A stretch of 34,582 nt of DNA from Schoenoplectus triqueter (taxonomy: Eukaryota > Streptophyta > Magnoliopsida > Poales > Cyperaceae), in assembly GCA_964058805.1 (NCBI GenBank), contig CAXKVV010001203.1, forward strand, positions 1 to 34,582. Direction: 5' to 3'. A program made the position numbers and the translations under genes. Numbering within the stretch: position 1 is the stretch's first letter; each line of letters starts with the position of its first letter. The notes under the pieces were generated by a model. That model was given only the letters and a program-made list of their open reading frames with translations, did not search any database and was not told the origin of the DNA. This document shows positions 22,401 through 31,478 of the stretch, in pieces.

Positions 22401-22578
22401 TATCCTTTCCCTTATCGGAATCCTTGGGAGCTTGCCTCTCAGGTATGTAAGTCCCGGACCGGAGCACGGCTTTGCATTCTTCATTTTTGGTCCCAGAGGT
22501 GCTTGCTTCCCCTTCGTCGTTTAGGAAGAACATCTCCTCTAATGTTGGCATATCTTCGTCGTGAGAAGAATATACCAT
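16447..22578 (-). CDS. pol: Pro-Pol polyprotein (PR, zinc knuckle, RT, RNase H x2, integrase)
   Basis: The frame has 2,043 codons and no internal stop. The protease active site is near residue 181 in 'VDAGSSINIMP', with 'ALLGRPWL' at 251. An acidic linker at about 330-470 repeats an 'EEVxFNxKP' motif, and a coiled coil lies at 495-550. A Gag-like zinc knuckle CX2HX4HX4C sits at C642, H645, H650, C655. RT spans about 1000-1250, with Asp1088 and YVDD at 1150-1153. The first RNase H (about 1290-1400) has Thr where the first Asp is expected ('LYTTALDGSLG'). The second RNase H is intact (D1447, E1495, D1519, D1569). Integrase has H1692, H1699, C1730, C1733, then D1762, D1823 and E1859 (D,D35E), and a GPY module at 2006; no chromodomain follows. 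It is in frame with Gag, five codons after a UAG. The start at 22578 is the first ATG after that stop; readthrough may make it unnecessary. Confidence 0.96.
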   Translation of the reverse strand: MVYSSHDEDMPTLEEMFFLNDEGEASTSGTKNEECKAVLRSGTYIPERQAPKDSDKGKDKAQNKGKEAENLSKNPEKTRSTGEEYNVLAHLRKIPALLSIFDALMMSQDLREVLIQALQDPEKYKSYFIEQNMQEALFTAKRAACINFTDDDLLIGTVDHNRPLYITGNCGGQKIGRILVDAGSSINIMPLKTLKTITLDVKNLSDEKVIIHGFNQNSQKALGAITLNLQCGSLKAPTKFYVIDAETSYRALLGRPWLHSNQVIPSTLHQCLKYIENGKQKRIDGDVKPFGVHEIKFNDAQYFLPKSAVAPSRPITKAGQKSLNESPKFDTSSGEEEEVKFNIKPRGARAQRPGRKSGEEATFRFKQVATYKAQIKPSEIKSSDSEEEVIFNFKPTNTPQIQIIEATSGEDSEDSNNSGDIASGEESSHDRQPWEEESDEEIIYHILKKPYKGPETDNESEESFMINTGSGSGRDNPVRPRPINEERSWWENFEGRVWNAIDEIRHQVENNRREVSEQWEVMQDIKVQHNEIMIMIENLQTAIYNSELLKEVTSEPRAETPERQAPDSGKRVIVIVDESKGEEMRTKQSAVMQTLKAKRSKQYSFLKNKTARIFEQALKSGLTLPVCKRPADIERAGEGEFCPYHHILGHTIEECWVFKDLIEEGHRNGTIQLPKSFQQDPAPHSSNNKGKGVAYTISHTPVPSKPRVARRKPIKEIYRSNSVMNIEIEEEMAALEITAVPERHFKDLMPREVNHIQTLKTFVVPAKVERVKGKTIIHKAIIFYQSDSTQSLKNPDHNTWKKWVIEQELENATSDDAASHPFGKELYKLAKRAKCLRDISKAEAKRFDELWNGGQNKVLGLDGKIKYTRGLGYDCDDATCFEGSFHERRTGESCCMTSVEILDNKTEEDSTPVLKNALKQLEKEPNTVDELAEINLGTEEDPRPTFISASLPEKVADRLKTFLKSYMDCFAWSYKEMPGLDPSVAVHYLKIDPTFKPIKQAPRRMRIELEEKVVEETKKLIDAGFIREEETPEWVASIVPVKKKNGQIRICVDFRDLNKACPKDDFPLPVTEIIIDHTSSYEVFSFMDGYAGYNQIKMAPEDERHTAFRTPIGIYCYKVMPFGLKNAGATYQRAMTKIFDDLIHKIVECYVDDLVIKAMSYEEHLQYLEVVFNRLREHALKLNPLKCAFMVSSGKFLGFVVRHRGIEIDPGKIKAITELSPPKNLKQLRSLQGQLAYIRRFIANLSGKIQPFTRLTKKNIPFKWDGECQRAFEEIKAYLLNPPVLAAPIPGKELILYTTALDGSLGALLAQENQDGNQNALYYLSRMMVGAEHGYSPIEKHCLALIFAVKKLRHYMLAHKIILISKVDPLKYLMTRPMLTGRLAKWAIILTEFDITYTPQKAIKGQALADFLAAHPIQDDSPLKCDFPDEETLHVEEGSPIWEMYFDGASSIKPIAGPGVPTVRAGVGLVFVTPEGGIIRHSLALTEPCINNEAEYEALIAGLELSLELEIKAVRIFGDSQLIINQIIGEYKVLKPELIQYHQKAMELMKKIPYVSIEKVTRAVNGEADALAKLAKELGEPTEPEIHIIVRNRRPLSLCQATDNANNEGTGPEKVECQETMITEEDDDWRQPFIEYFRHGTLPKDKRIADQLRKRVLRYAYVGNTLYRRSYDQLWLRCISGPEAKQVMKEVHSGLCGAHQSGPKMKLKIKRMGYYWPTMVADCEEHARKCRMCQIHGPFIHQAPNPLHPTVASWPFNMWGTDIVGPIDPPTSRGHRFILAATDYFTKWAEAVPLKEVKASDVVKFFKTHILYRFGTPQRIISDNGTAFKSSKVYTLAEQFNIDWRFSSIYNPRANGLAEAFNKTLINIMKKTVDGNQRDWDNRLQEALWAYRTTYRTPTQATPYSLAFGVEAVLPLEVELPSLRVAMQNDMTMDECQQLRLDELDAMDKKRLIAQQNLEIYQAKMARAYDKMARVRAFQQGELVLVLKRPIIGRHIGPKFSPNWEGPYVIEKVYGGGAYQLIDHEGERPMPPINGRYLKKYYT
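20539..20796 (-). other. Second zinc-knuckle module, inside Pol
   Basis: Pol residues about 595-680 match Gag residues about 768-855 in the same order: 'SKxYSFxK', 'IFxxALKxGLTLPxxKRP', 'FCPYHxxLGHxIExCWVFKD', 'NGxIxLPKxF'. By eye about 50 of 87 positions are identical. The CCHH-type metal ligands are kept in both. It looks like an internal duplication placed between protease and RT. Confidence 0.9.
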
Positions 22579-22596
22579 GTTGCACGAAGCACCCTA
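22579..22596 (-). promoter_or_regulatory. In-frame UAG between Gag and Pol
   Basis: Gag ends ATT TAG (stop at 22596-22594). The next codons, GGT GCT TCG TGC AAC, lead in the same frame to ATG at 22578. One UAG is thus the only barrier between Gag and Pol. This fits stop-codon readthrough, or reinitiation 15 nt downstream. I saw no TMV-type CARYYA context after the stop; the following base is G, as in murine leukaemia virus. Confidence 0.7.
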
Positions 22597-25575
22597 AATC
22601 TCTTCGCTTTCTTCTTTATTTATTTCTTCATCTACATCTTCTTTTTTTTGACCTAGGGTTAACCTCTCCCAATCTTCTTTGGAGATGAAGTGTTGAAGGG
22701 TAATCGCCTCGGGACTGCCCTGCTCGCATTCTTCAATTTTATTCTTTCTGGACTTGTTGCTTCTATGCTTCTTTCTTTTCTTAAGAATCTGATCTTGGCT
22801 CTGGTCCACCTTATAATATACTCTGGGTTTCGGTGGGACCACTGGCGTGATGTCATCTTTCCATCTCATGCCGGGTTCTTTCTTAAGAGCTCTAAGCATT
22901 TTAATCGACTTTTTCGATAAGTGTGTAGTCCATTGTTCTTCCTGGTCTTCACTTAATTGGTCCGGGATCTTCTCTTCCTCGTGAGAGATCATATTGGCCT
23001 GTTCATGGGCTGATGGGCTTTGCAAGAACCCTTTAGGTAAGGTAATTTCACCATTTTTGTACGCCTTCTCGACCCAATCTTTGAAGACCCAGCAATCTTC
23101 AATCGAGTGCCCTAATACTCTGTGGTATGGGCAGAAGTTGGGTTCGTCCGATTTATCGGCATCTTCTGGGCGTTTACTGGCCGGCAGGGTTAGACCGTTC
23201 TTCAGTGCCCCTCTGAAGATTTGGGCAACTTTATCTTTCCTGAAAGAGTACGGCTTAGATTTCTTTTGTTTAAGGGACTCAAAACTCCGTGAACTCCCTC
23301 CCGGATTAGGCCTGGGTCCTTTATTGTAATTGTTGCCATTTGTGCCACTGTTGCCGCTTTGAGTATCTGCGTTAGCGACCATCCTATCCTTTAACGAGGT
23401 GAATGCCACCTTGGTCTCAGCTCGGGCTCCTCGTTGCGGCCTGTTATTCATGAAGTTCGGCACGGTGTGCGGTGACATCCTTTCCATATTAGATACCGAC
23501 CTGAGCAAGTCTTTGAACGTGTTGACCTTTGTCACACCAAGAAGCATGCCCATCCACCCGTCAATGTTTTTCATGATTAGGTTGACGGCCTCATCTTCGG
23601 TTAATGTGCGGTCGTATTTGATGCTGAGGTTCCGCCATCTATTGATAAAATCTGTCATTGACTCCCCTTTCTTGGGTTTAGTGCTTGCCAGATCGGCTAT
23701 GTTTATTTTGTCAGATACCATGACAAATCGTGCCCTGAACGAGTCTGCCATCTCGTCCCAGGTCCTGATGCTGTTGTTTTCTAATGAATAGTACCATTGG
23801 AAGGCGGTTCCCACTAGGCTTTGAGGGAATTGTCTCAACAATAGTGCATCATTGCCGCCCGTGTTGCCGCACGAGGCTACGAAGTGGGCCAGGTGTTGTT
23901 CGGGGTTCAGATCTTTATTGCCCTCCCCGGAGAAGGTCCTGAAACGGGGAATCACATACCCTTTAGGATATTCTTCTAAATCGTATATGGCAGGGTATGG
24001 ATGTCCACAGTTTTTAACGGGAGGGATAGCGTATCCACCTCCAGCTATTTGCATTTGCTGAGCAATCATGGCTTGAATCTCTTTCCGGGATATTCCCGTT
24101 GGTTCGGCCTCCACTTCTATTGTTCTATGTGGATGGGGTTTAGAATTGACGGGTTGTTTTCCCTTATGATTGCTTTTGGTACTGTGGACCCCTTCTTGAC
24201 GGGAGCTACCAGCCTTGAAATTGGCGTCTTGTGATTCTTGCAATGACTTGACCGCCTTAATCAACTCTTCATTTTGTTTCAGCATGGTAGCGATTAGCTC
24301 CCGTTGCCTAATCAGCTCTTCATCCCGTGCCTCGATGTGGCCTTTTAATATTTCAATTTCATCGATAGGCACTTCGGGACGTGTTTCAACGTCATCTTCA
24401 TTATCGAAGAAGTCAGGGTTTTCGTTGTGGTCTTCTCCTTCCCTGCTGTTGCCTTCGGGATTGACTCTCTTAGGAGGTCTCCCTTTCCTACCATTATTCT
24501 TATTGGTATTGGTGACGTGAGCTTGATTAGGCGGGGACTGGTCATCCTGGGTCATATTCACCTCAGCATCAGTGTCTGGATCAGTATCGTAGCTTATACT
24601 GATGGTGTTGACCGAGAAGTGCTCTTCATAGCGAGCGGTTCTTCTCTTCTTCTTCATTTGGTCAGGTACGGTTACCTTCAGACTGTTGAGTGGTATTCTC
24701 GAGCCTAATCGGCTGAATACACTCTTCTGACCTAGGCGGCTAAATACGCTCTCGGACGGAGCGTTGGATTTGCCGGCCTTGCTGGGCTGGGTTTGAGATT
24801 GGGTCTTCGTTGGCTGGGAACCCTTTGGAACCCACACCTGCTGGGCGCTAGGTGTTGTCTTAGATGTAAACCTCCTTGGGTGCGGAGTCGGGATAATGGC
24901 TTGCGGCTGAGCCATATCTTGAGAATGATTGGGGCGGGAGACGTATTGTCTCGACCTAGCGTTTCTAACGCTTTTCCTCTGTTTGAGGGCCCTGTGAGCC
25001 TTGTAGATGGCTTCTGCAGGGGCTTGAGACTTGTCCTGGCGGCGCTGAGCCTTTTGAGTTGGGCGAGGTGTGGGCTTAGGCACCTCCCATGCCTGGCGGA
25101 GCTGGCCTGTGGCCGAGTTCTTGGCCACTATTCGGAGAGCTGTGAATTTGTTAGAGACTGGGATAGCTGGCCTAGCCACCAGCTGGTTCTGGTATGCATC
25201 CAGGGCCCTTTTCCTGGACGCTTGAGAGTTGCGGGTAATTTGGGCTGCGGCCGTTGGGGCTGTCCTCTTGGACGGTCGCCTTCTCCTCTTTGGGGAGGTA
25301 GTAGGAGAGGCCATGACATTGTTCGAGATCCCCTTGGGAGTCAGGGTGATCGAGTCCTCCTCCTCGTCCGGGATGGAGATCCGGACGGTTGCGGGAGTGA
25401 TCGTGGCCACTGGAGCTGGGCCGTAGATAGTAAGTTCTTGCGGGATGGTCCCGAAGAACATAAAGAGCTTGCCCTCTGGGCTCTGTGCAGGCATGACGGT
25501 GTAGGGAGCAAGGTTGAAGTTGTCGAAGTATGCCATTTCCTGCAAAAACAAAAATACTTGAAAATTATTAGTCAT
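22594..25575 (-). CDS. gag: Gag polyprotein with long N-terminal extension
   Basis: The frame has 993 codons; the likely true start is Met14 (25536), just after a TTTTTGCAG splice-acceptor-like tract. The canonical retrotransposon Gag region is at about residues 545-700 ('FRTFSGEG', 'QFPQSLVGTAFQWYYSL', 'FINRWRNLS'). The zinc knuckle is C815, H818, H823, C828. About 540 residues precede the Gag fold, far more than in ordinary gypsy Gags. They hold basic clusters 'PKRRRRPSKR' (95-104) and 'KKKRR' (308-312), a doubled 'SVFSRLG' (276-291), an AT-hook-like 'RKGRPPKR' (363-370), an acidic patch (380-400) and a coiled coil (about 405-450). The C-terminus is Lys/Glu-rich. It should form the capsid and bind RNA; the extension suggests nuclear or DNA contacts, which is inference. 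Confidence 0.92.
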   Translation of the reverse strand: MTNNFQVFLFLQEMAYFDNFNLAPYTVMPAQSPEGKLFMFFGTIPQELTIYGPAPVATITPATVRISIPDEEEDSITLTPKGISNNVMASPTTSPKRRRRPSKRTAPTAAAQITRNSQASRKRALDAYQNQLVARPAIPVSNKFTALRIVAKNSATGQLRQAWEVPKPTPRPTQKAQRRQDKSQAPAEAIYKAHRALKQRKSVRNARSRQYVSRPNHSQDMAQPQAIIPTPHPRRFTSKTTPSAQQVWVPKGSQPTKTQSQTQPSKAGKSNAPSESVFSRLGQKSVFSRLGSRIPLNSLKVTVPDQMKKKRRTARYEEHFSVNTISISYDTDPDTDAEVNMTQDDQSPPNQAHVTNTNKNNGRKGRPPKRVNPEGNSREGEDHNENPDFFDNEDDVETRPEVPIDEIEILKGHIEARDEELIRQRELIATMLKQNEELIKAVKSLQESQDANFKAGSSRQEGVHSTKSNHKGKQPVNSKPHPHRTIEVEAEPTGISRKEIQAMIAQQMQIAGGGYAIPPVKNCGHPYPAIYDLEEYPKGYVIPRFRTFSGEGNKDLNPEQHLAHFVASCGNTGGNDALLLRQFPQSLVGTAFQWYYSLENNSIRTWDEMADSFRARFVMVSDKINIADLASTKPKKGESMTDFINRWRNLSIKYDRTLTEDEAVNLIMKNIDGWMGMLLGVTKVNTFKDLLRSVSNMERMSPHTVPNFMNNRPQRGARAETKVAFTSLKDRMVANADTQSGNSGTNGNNYNKGPRPNPGGSSRSFESLKQKKSKPYSFRKDKVAQIFRGALKNGLTLPASKRPEDADKSDEPNFCPYHRVLGHSIEDCWVFKDWVEKAYKNGEITLPKGFLQSPSAHEQANMISHEEEKIPDQLSEDQEEQWTTHLSKKSIKMLRALKKEPGMRWKDDITPVVPPKPRVYYKVDQSQDQILKKRKKHRSNKSRKNKIEECEQGSPEAITLQHFISKEDWERLTLGQKKEDVDEEINKEESEEI
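25537..25552 (-). promoter_or_regulatory. Possible 3' splice site just before gag
   Basis: On minus, TTTTTGTTTTTGCAG lies directly before GAA ATG GCA, the probable Gag start. It has the shape of a plant 3' splice site and could end an intron in the leader. No donor is obvious in the short leader, so it could equally be chance. Confidence 0.3.
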
Positions 25576-25585
25576 TTTAGCACAT

Positions 25586-25653
25586 AGAAGACCACTTGTA
25601 TCTCTTAACTATTCTATTTGCCTCTCTCTTTCAGAGATAAGAGGAGAATCTAG
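25586..25653 (-). repeat. Inverted repeat arm next to the PBS
   Basis: On minus this arm reads '...ctgaaagagagaggcaaata...caagtggtc'. It matches, in opposite orientation, LTR sequence 25890-25964 ('ctttgaaagagagaagcaaa...caagtggtc') at roughly 50 of 58 positions, with one small gap. The two arms bracket the LTR end and the PBS. Confidence 0.85.
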
Positions 25654-25671
25654 GTCCCACCGGGCGTGCCA
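25654..25671 (-). other. Primer-binding site
   Basis: On minus, five bases (GGATC) after the LTR end comes TGGCACGCCCGGTGGGAC. It starts with the TGG that pairs with the CCA end of a tRNA and continues GC-rich as a T-arm/acceptor complement would. The primer tRNA cannot be named with certainty from memory; tRNA-Arg is used by some Tat relatives. Confidence 0.8.
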
Positions 25672-25889
25672 GATCCTGTGCGACCCTTTTTCGCGCGCTC
25701 CGCACCGCCGCTGGGCGATGGGTTGCGGAAGAAGGACACGGAGATCCCTCCCGAGCGTGCATCTGCTGGGTGTCGGCCGATTCTGCCGTTTAGAGATATT
25801 TGGATGCACATTCAGGGGGTTTTTAGTGATTGTGAGTTCTTGTAGATTCCGGTGGGCGCAAGCCCCCACCGTTAATTACCCTGGGCTAC

Positions 25890-25964
25890 TAACCTCGAGG
25901 CACCTCTGGATCTTTGAAAGAGAGAAGCAAATAGTATAGTTAAAAGATGGTCAAGTGGTCGTCT
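25890..25964 (+). repeat. Inverted repeat arm inside the right LTR
   Basis: This is the partner of the arm at 25586-25653. The separation is about 240 bp and encloses the last bases of the LTR and the PBS. The left LTR has the same LTR arm (4180-4254), but without a nearby partner. Confidence 0.85.
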
Positions 25965-25981
25965 AGGTTTATAAAAGGGGT

Positions 25982-26090
25982 CTACGGAAGACGAACCTAC
26001 AAACAGATCGGTTCAATCTATGGAAGACAAACCTACAAACAAATCGGTTTTGTCCTATGGAAGACGAACCTACAGACAGATCGGTTCAGT
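25982..26090. repeat. 36-37-bp minisatellite in the right LTR
   Basis: Three units start at 25982, 26018 and 26055, as in the left LTR, with one base different (26042 A). Confidence 0.85.
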
Positions 26091-26597
26091 CTATGCCACC
26101 TCGAGATGTAACCTTACTACAGACCAGGTTAGTCTCTTCAGAGGGGCTTGAGGTGAGTCTACATACAGAACGACTCGACCTCCGTTGATCTAGAAGATAA
26201 ACCTACTACAGAACGGTTCAATCTTAACTAGTCAACAACCAATCACACAAAATACAACTCGAAGCGCTGAGCCGGTTGATCTTGAGGTTGGTGAATCAGG
26301 AGAAGGGTGGATATGGCCCACGTGTTTCTTCTCACCGATCTTCTAGATCATGAATTCGAAGCACTAAGCCGATTCATAAACCTAGGAAACACAGTTACGC
26401 ACAATGTCAAACCTGAAGCGCTGGGCCAGTTCAACATTGAGGTATGTGTTAGTGAAGGAACCTACCTACAGAACGGTTCACATTCACTGTTTTGTGGATG
26501 AATCTACTACAGAACGATTCAATCTCACAGTCTCGGGAAAATGAGCCAAGAGACAAACTTATCGACGGATGAGTTCAGTCTTGCTAGCCCAAATGGT

Positions 26598-27350
26598 CAT
26601 GAATTACTTGTTCATGACACCGAGTCATTAAGATGTCGCTTCTCTCGGACATCGTAATGTTCTTCTTCTTCAAAGTCGACATATCTCTCCATGCTGATGT
26701 CTTAGCTTTGGTTATTCTTCAGTGAGCGTCGAGATGTTCTTGTCTCGACTAATCGTTCTACATGTTGTATTACTTGTGCAAAATTACTATGTTGCCCTAC
26801 ATCCCTCGTGTGAGCGTATTCAATCATGAGTTACTTGCTCATGGTAGTGAGTCATTAAGATGTCACCTCTCTAGGACATCGTAATGTTCTTCTTACTCAG
26901 AGTTGACATATATCTCCATGTTAATATCGCAGCTCTGGTTATTCTTCATCAAATGTCAAGATGTTCCTGTCTCGACATATCTCCTCATGTTGCTATCAAA
27001 GCCTTAGTCATTTTACGTCAAGATGCTCTTGTCTCAACGTATCTTATTATTCTTCATCAAGTGTCGAGATGTTCTTGTCTCGACATATCCTCTCATGTTG
27101 CTATCAAAGCCTTCATCATTCTACGTCAAGATGTTCTTGTCTTGACATATCTTCTTCATATTGCTATCGAAGCCTTAATCATCCTACGTCAAGATGTTCC
27201 TGTCTCAACGTATCTTTTCGTGTTGTCGTTGCAACCTTATTTATCCTCTGTCAAGATGTTCTCGTCTTGACTAATCATTCTAGATGTTATATCATGTGTG
27301 CAAATATTCTTATGTGGCTCTACACTCCTTATGTGAGCATATTTATTCAT
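26598..27350. repeat. Hairpin-bearing repeats in the right LTR
   Basis: The seven GTCRAGA/TCTYRAC hairpins start at 26728, 26955, 27017, 27063, 27125, 27188 and 27250, identical to the left LTR set. This is the copy that lies upstream of gag in the 5' LTR. Confidence 0.85.
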
Positions 27351-27411
27351 TTCTGAAATGCACAAAGTCTATTATATAATATCTTCCATTATTATTTTTT
27401 ATTATAAAGAT

Positions 27412-27447
<36 letters not shown>

Positions 27448-30400
27448 ATTCTTATTATTTTTTTTTTATTTTTTTTTTTATTATTATTATTATTATTTTT
27501 TTTTATTTCTTAAACTCTATTTATCTATGTAGAAAAATTACTTACAAGAATAATAGAAAAAGGGGTTAGCTATTAACTAGAGTTTCATTTATATTTTTGG
27601 GATTTTTATAATAGCTAAAATAGTAGAATTTTATTTTTATTATTTTTAAACTCTATTTATTTTGTAGAAAATCACTTACAAAAATAATAGAAAATAAAAT
27701 GGCTATGATTTTTTTATTTGTATTTTTAAAATAGCCAAAGTAGTAGAATTTTGTTATTATATTCTATTGTGTTGAAACACTATTCATTATGTAAAAGTTA
27801 TTTACAAATCAAAATGTGGTTAGCTATATTATTATATTTTTTTATTTTTATTTTTTTTTATTTTTTTAGATCTATAATAGCTAAAAGAAGTCATTATTAA
27901 TATTCTATCTTATTTATTATAGTTTTTCATTATATATCTTTTTTATTATTTTCTATAGAAAAATATAAGATTCTTATTATTACCATCAATATTTGAAAAT
28001 AGCTATAAGGGATGGAATTCATTATATTCTTTATTACAACTATTATTTTATTGCATTTTATTCATCAAAATATTTTTATTGTATATTTGTATAGAAATAA
28101 CAAAAGAAATACAATTCATTTTATTATAAAACTACATTATCATTCTTTATTATAGAAGAAAATGCATTTAATATCTATTATAATGGTTGTATATATTTTT
28201 GTATGTTTTGTACTATTTATTATTTTTATTATTCTTTTTTTTTTAGAAAATATTAACATAATTTCTATTATTGTTTATTTTTATTTACCAAAGAATAGAG
28301 CTAATATCATTATTTATTATTGCATATTACTATTATCATTATTATCACTTGAAAAATCAGTAAAACATATCTAACTATTATTCATGATTTTTATTTGAAT
28401 TTTTGGGATTTTTATAGTATTTAAAATGACAAGTCAAAGCTAGGTCAAACATATCAATATAGGTAATATCTTTTGCTTTTAAATTGTTTTACTATGATTA
28501 TATTTTTAAAACTAGAATATTATCATATAGAAAAATAGTATGAAAAATAAGGAAATTTTAGAAACAAATTTGAGTTAATTTGGAGTTCAGGAGCATTTCC
28601 AAATGATTTATTTACAATATATAATCAATGTTCTGTTGTTAATTGATTAATGGGCTTAATCTGGGCCTTCGGATTTGTATCAAAATTAGCACAACTCTTT
28701 ATTTAACTTTCATATTTATTTGGGCCGCCAGATTAGATTAAGATTTGCACTGCATGGATCGAAGGCCCAGATCAATTCATGCTTTAATTTTCTAAATGTT
28801 CAATAGCCCAGACCCTTTGGATTCGTTTCAATGTTCGTGCAGCCTTCCAAGATTAGTGCGGAGAGCGTCCCCTTCTATCTTCCTTCTCCGTGCTTTGAGA
28901 TGCGCACTGGATAAACGATCTTGATGCTCCGGCGACCTGATCGGAGATCGGCTATTACCTACAGCGTCGCCTTGGTATGAAGAGCTAGTCTGTACCCTCG
29001 GATCATACATCGGTGCGGTAGATCATCGGCGTCACCATGATCAATGGACTGACTCGTACCGTTTTGGTACCGAATTCATTTCCAATCGAATTAAGTCGAT
29101 TCCAGATCAATCTCTAGCGTTTCTTGATTTGTCTATGCAATTCTAAACCGCAATTAACATCATTGATGATTTACCCACTGTAATTACCTCTATTCTTTCT
29201 TGATTCATCACAGATGCTGACTCATGGTTGATACCGATCGGCAATTCAATACTATATTCTATATTTCCAGTCAATTGCCAAGAATTACTTGATCTTGTTG
29301 ATATGAAACTCATCGCCTATGTAATGCATTTCAATTGAAGCATATAGCTTGATCAATTGGGGCGTTTTCGAGTGTTTTGCATTACTGGTTTTGAGTTCCA
29401 GCGATTAGTTCCAAAATTTCCATCAATTACTCGATTGAAAAGTTGAATTCTTGGAACAATTGCTTGGAAATACAGTGACTAAGAGGTCAGTGACCTTCGA
29501 TTAGTCTATCTTCCATGATTAGTGCTAGGAGATTGTATAATCTTCGACTAGCTTCTCTAGCAGATTAATTCAAACTCTTGATTACTTGATTAATCAAGAT
29601 AAAGGCAAGAAAATAAAACAAGGAGGATCTAAATAGTAAGGCGACAGCTCAAAGGAAAGATTCAATCAAGAAAATTGAGAAATTCAATTGAATTGAAAAG
29701 GAAATTTGCGGAAATGCAAGTAACAGTACTAAATTTTTTGAAATTACTCAAAATTGAGCACAATTACAACTCAAATTCTCTATTTACAATAAGTACACTC
29801 ACCTTCCCTTCTTCTCTGTAGCTCTGAGCTCTTGGATTGATTGTTAATAGTAGAAAAAGGTGACTGTTTGCCAAGTTCTCAACACTTGTTGAGATCAATT
29901 GGCTTTTTAGCTTCTCACTTGCTCTCTAAGCTTCTCAGGGATCTTACAAATGCTCTAAGGGTCGTGTGTATGCCTCTCGTTCTTTTTTCTATCCACTGGC
30001 TAAGGGTTTATATAGAAATCCATTAGTTTGACCGATTTTGACCATCTCAATCCAATTGCACATGGTGCATTATACTCTTCACTCTAACTGCTTCCTTGTA
30101 TGCCCTATGGTCCACTGAACCGAGTCTCCATTGCCTAGCTCATGTGTAACTGCCTAGAGGCAGTTACAAGTTCATTTTATTTGCTGATTTGCCACTATTC
30201 GGTTCCCATACTCTTGCAAGCCTCTCTAGCCCCTTCTAGATCCTTCCAGACCTCATACCATGTCTATATAAGCTGCTAGCATGCTCCCTTAGCTCCATTT
30301 TACAGAATTGATCTCAATTCACATCTTTTCTCCCATTACAAGCCATAATCAAGCTTCAACCCTTCACCTCGGTTCTTTGCTTATTTCTTCTGTCTCAAGG

Positions 30401-31211
30401 CTTCACCATCATCAATTCAGTGTCAGGCAACTCCTTGTGCTCTTATCTAGTCGATTTGCAAGCTCCATCACAGTGTTTGATCAACTCACTTCTAGGCCGA
30501 GTTATGAATTGGTGCAACTCCTACATCCAACATTCAACTCCTCTCAATTGTCACTCTAACACCATCGCCTGAGGTCCTAGAAGCTCTCCCAGCCATCAAT
30601 TGCAAGTTCCAAGCTTCAATTGGCAAGTTCAAAGTTTTGACCCGAGGTGTTGCTTCTTGCCATTTCTCTCTTTATATTGCATTATTCTGAAATCTAAATC
30701 CATACACCTTCTCTCCTTTGTACTAGATAACCAGGGCTAGGAGCAATTGATCTGAAGTCGATCCCTTTGTGTGATCTCCATTGATGGCGCCATTGACAGC
30801 TTCAGTCATCGGGAAGAAGAAGAGAAGGAGAGAGAGGAAGGAGGGAGCGTCCACAAGCTCGGCTGCGTCCGGTGTTCATGCACCAAGGCAAAGGAGAAGA
30901 AGAGTGCAGAGAGAGAGTCCCCAGGCGCCAGGTGCATACACTCTCTTTCCTTTTATTTAAATTCCAGTCAATAGATCTGTGTGGACTTGGTTTGTTATCT
31001 TCTTATATGCCACAGACTCATGAACCTGACTAGTGGGCCCTACTCGTAAGTTCACTGAGTCTAGGTTTATAGATATCGTTAGTGACTGATTAGTGCATGA
31101 TTAGGGTTAATTGATATGATATGGCATGTTATGATTGGCTCATTAGTTTAATCACCTTCCTTTTATCTCTGATTATTCACTAACTGATGCTGAGGTGGCC
31201 TTATGGTATGG

Positions 31212-31478
31212 TGCCATGTGGCACAGGGCTGGGTGAGATGGCCTCCTCTGGCTGTGCCATGTGGCATGGGGTTGGGTGAAGTGGCCCTGTGGTATAATGC
31301 CATGTGGCAATAGGGTGGTGAGGTGGCCCACTGACTGTATGCCACGTGGCACTAAGGTGGGGCCCACCTGTCAGTGACTCATACCAGGGTGGGGCCCACT
31401 TGCTGACATGGACCAATGGGAGGCTGCCACGTGGCACTCGGCTGCTGAGTTGGTCCAGTCTGGTGCTGCCACGTGGCA
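31212..31478. promoter_or_regulatory. Six G-box-type palindromes in the right LTR
   Basis: TGCCAYRTGGCA palindromes occur at 31212, 31255, 31298, 31340, 31425 and 31467. In gag-pol sense they lie in the first fifth of the 5' LTR, where U3 enhancer sequences are expected. Confidence 0.75.

Noticed and set aside
24793..25587. 264-codon plus-strand frame opposite gag
   Set aside because: It is the shadow of the Gag frame, with Trp/Arg/Leu-rich composition and no motif. The same applies to the other plus frames within 16447-25575.
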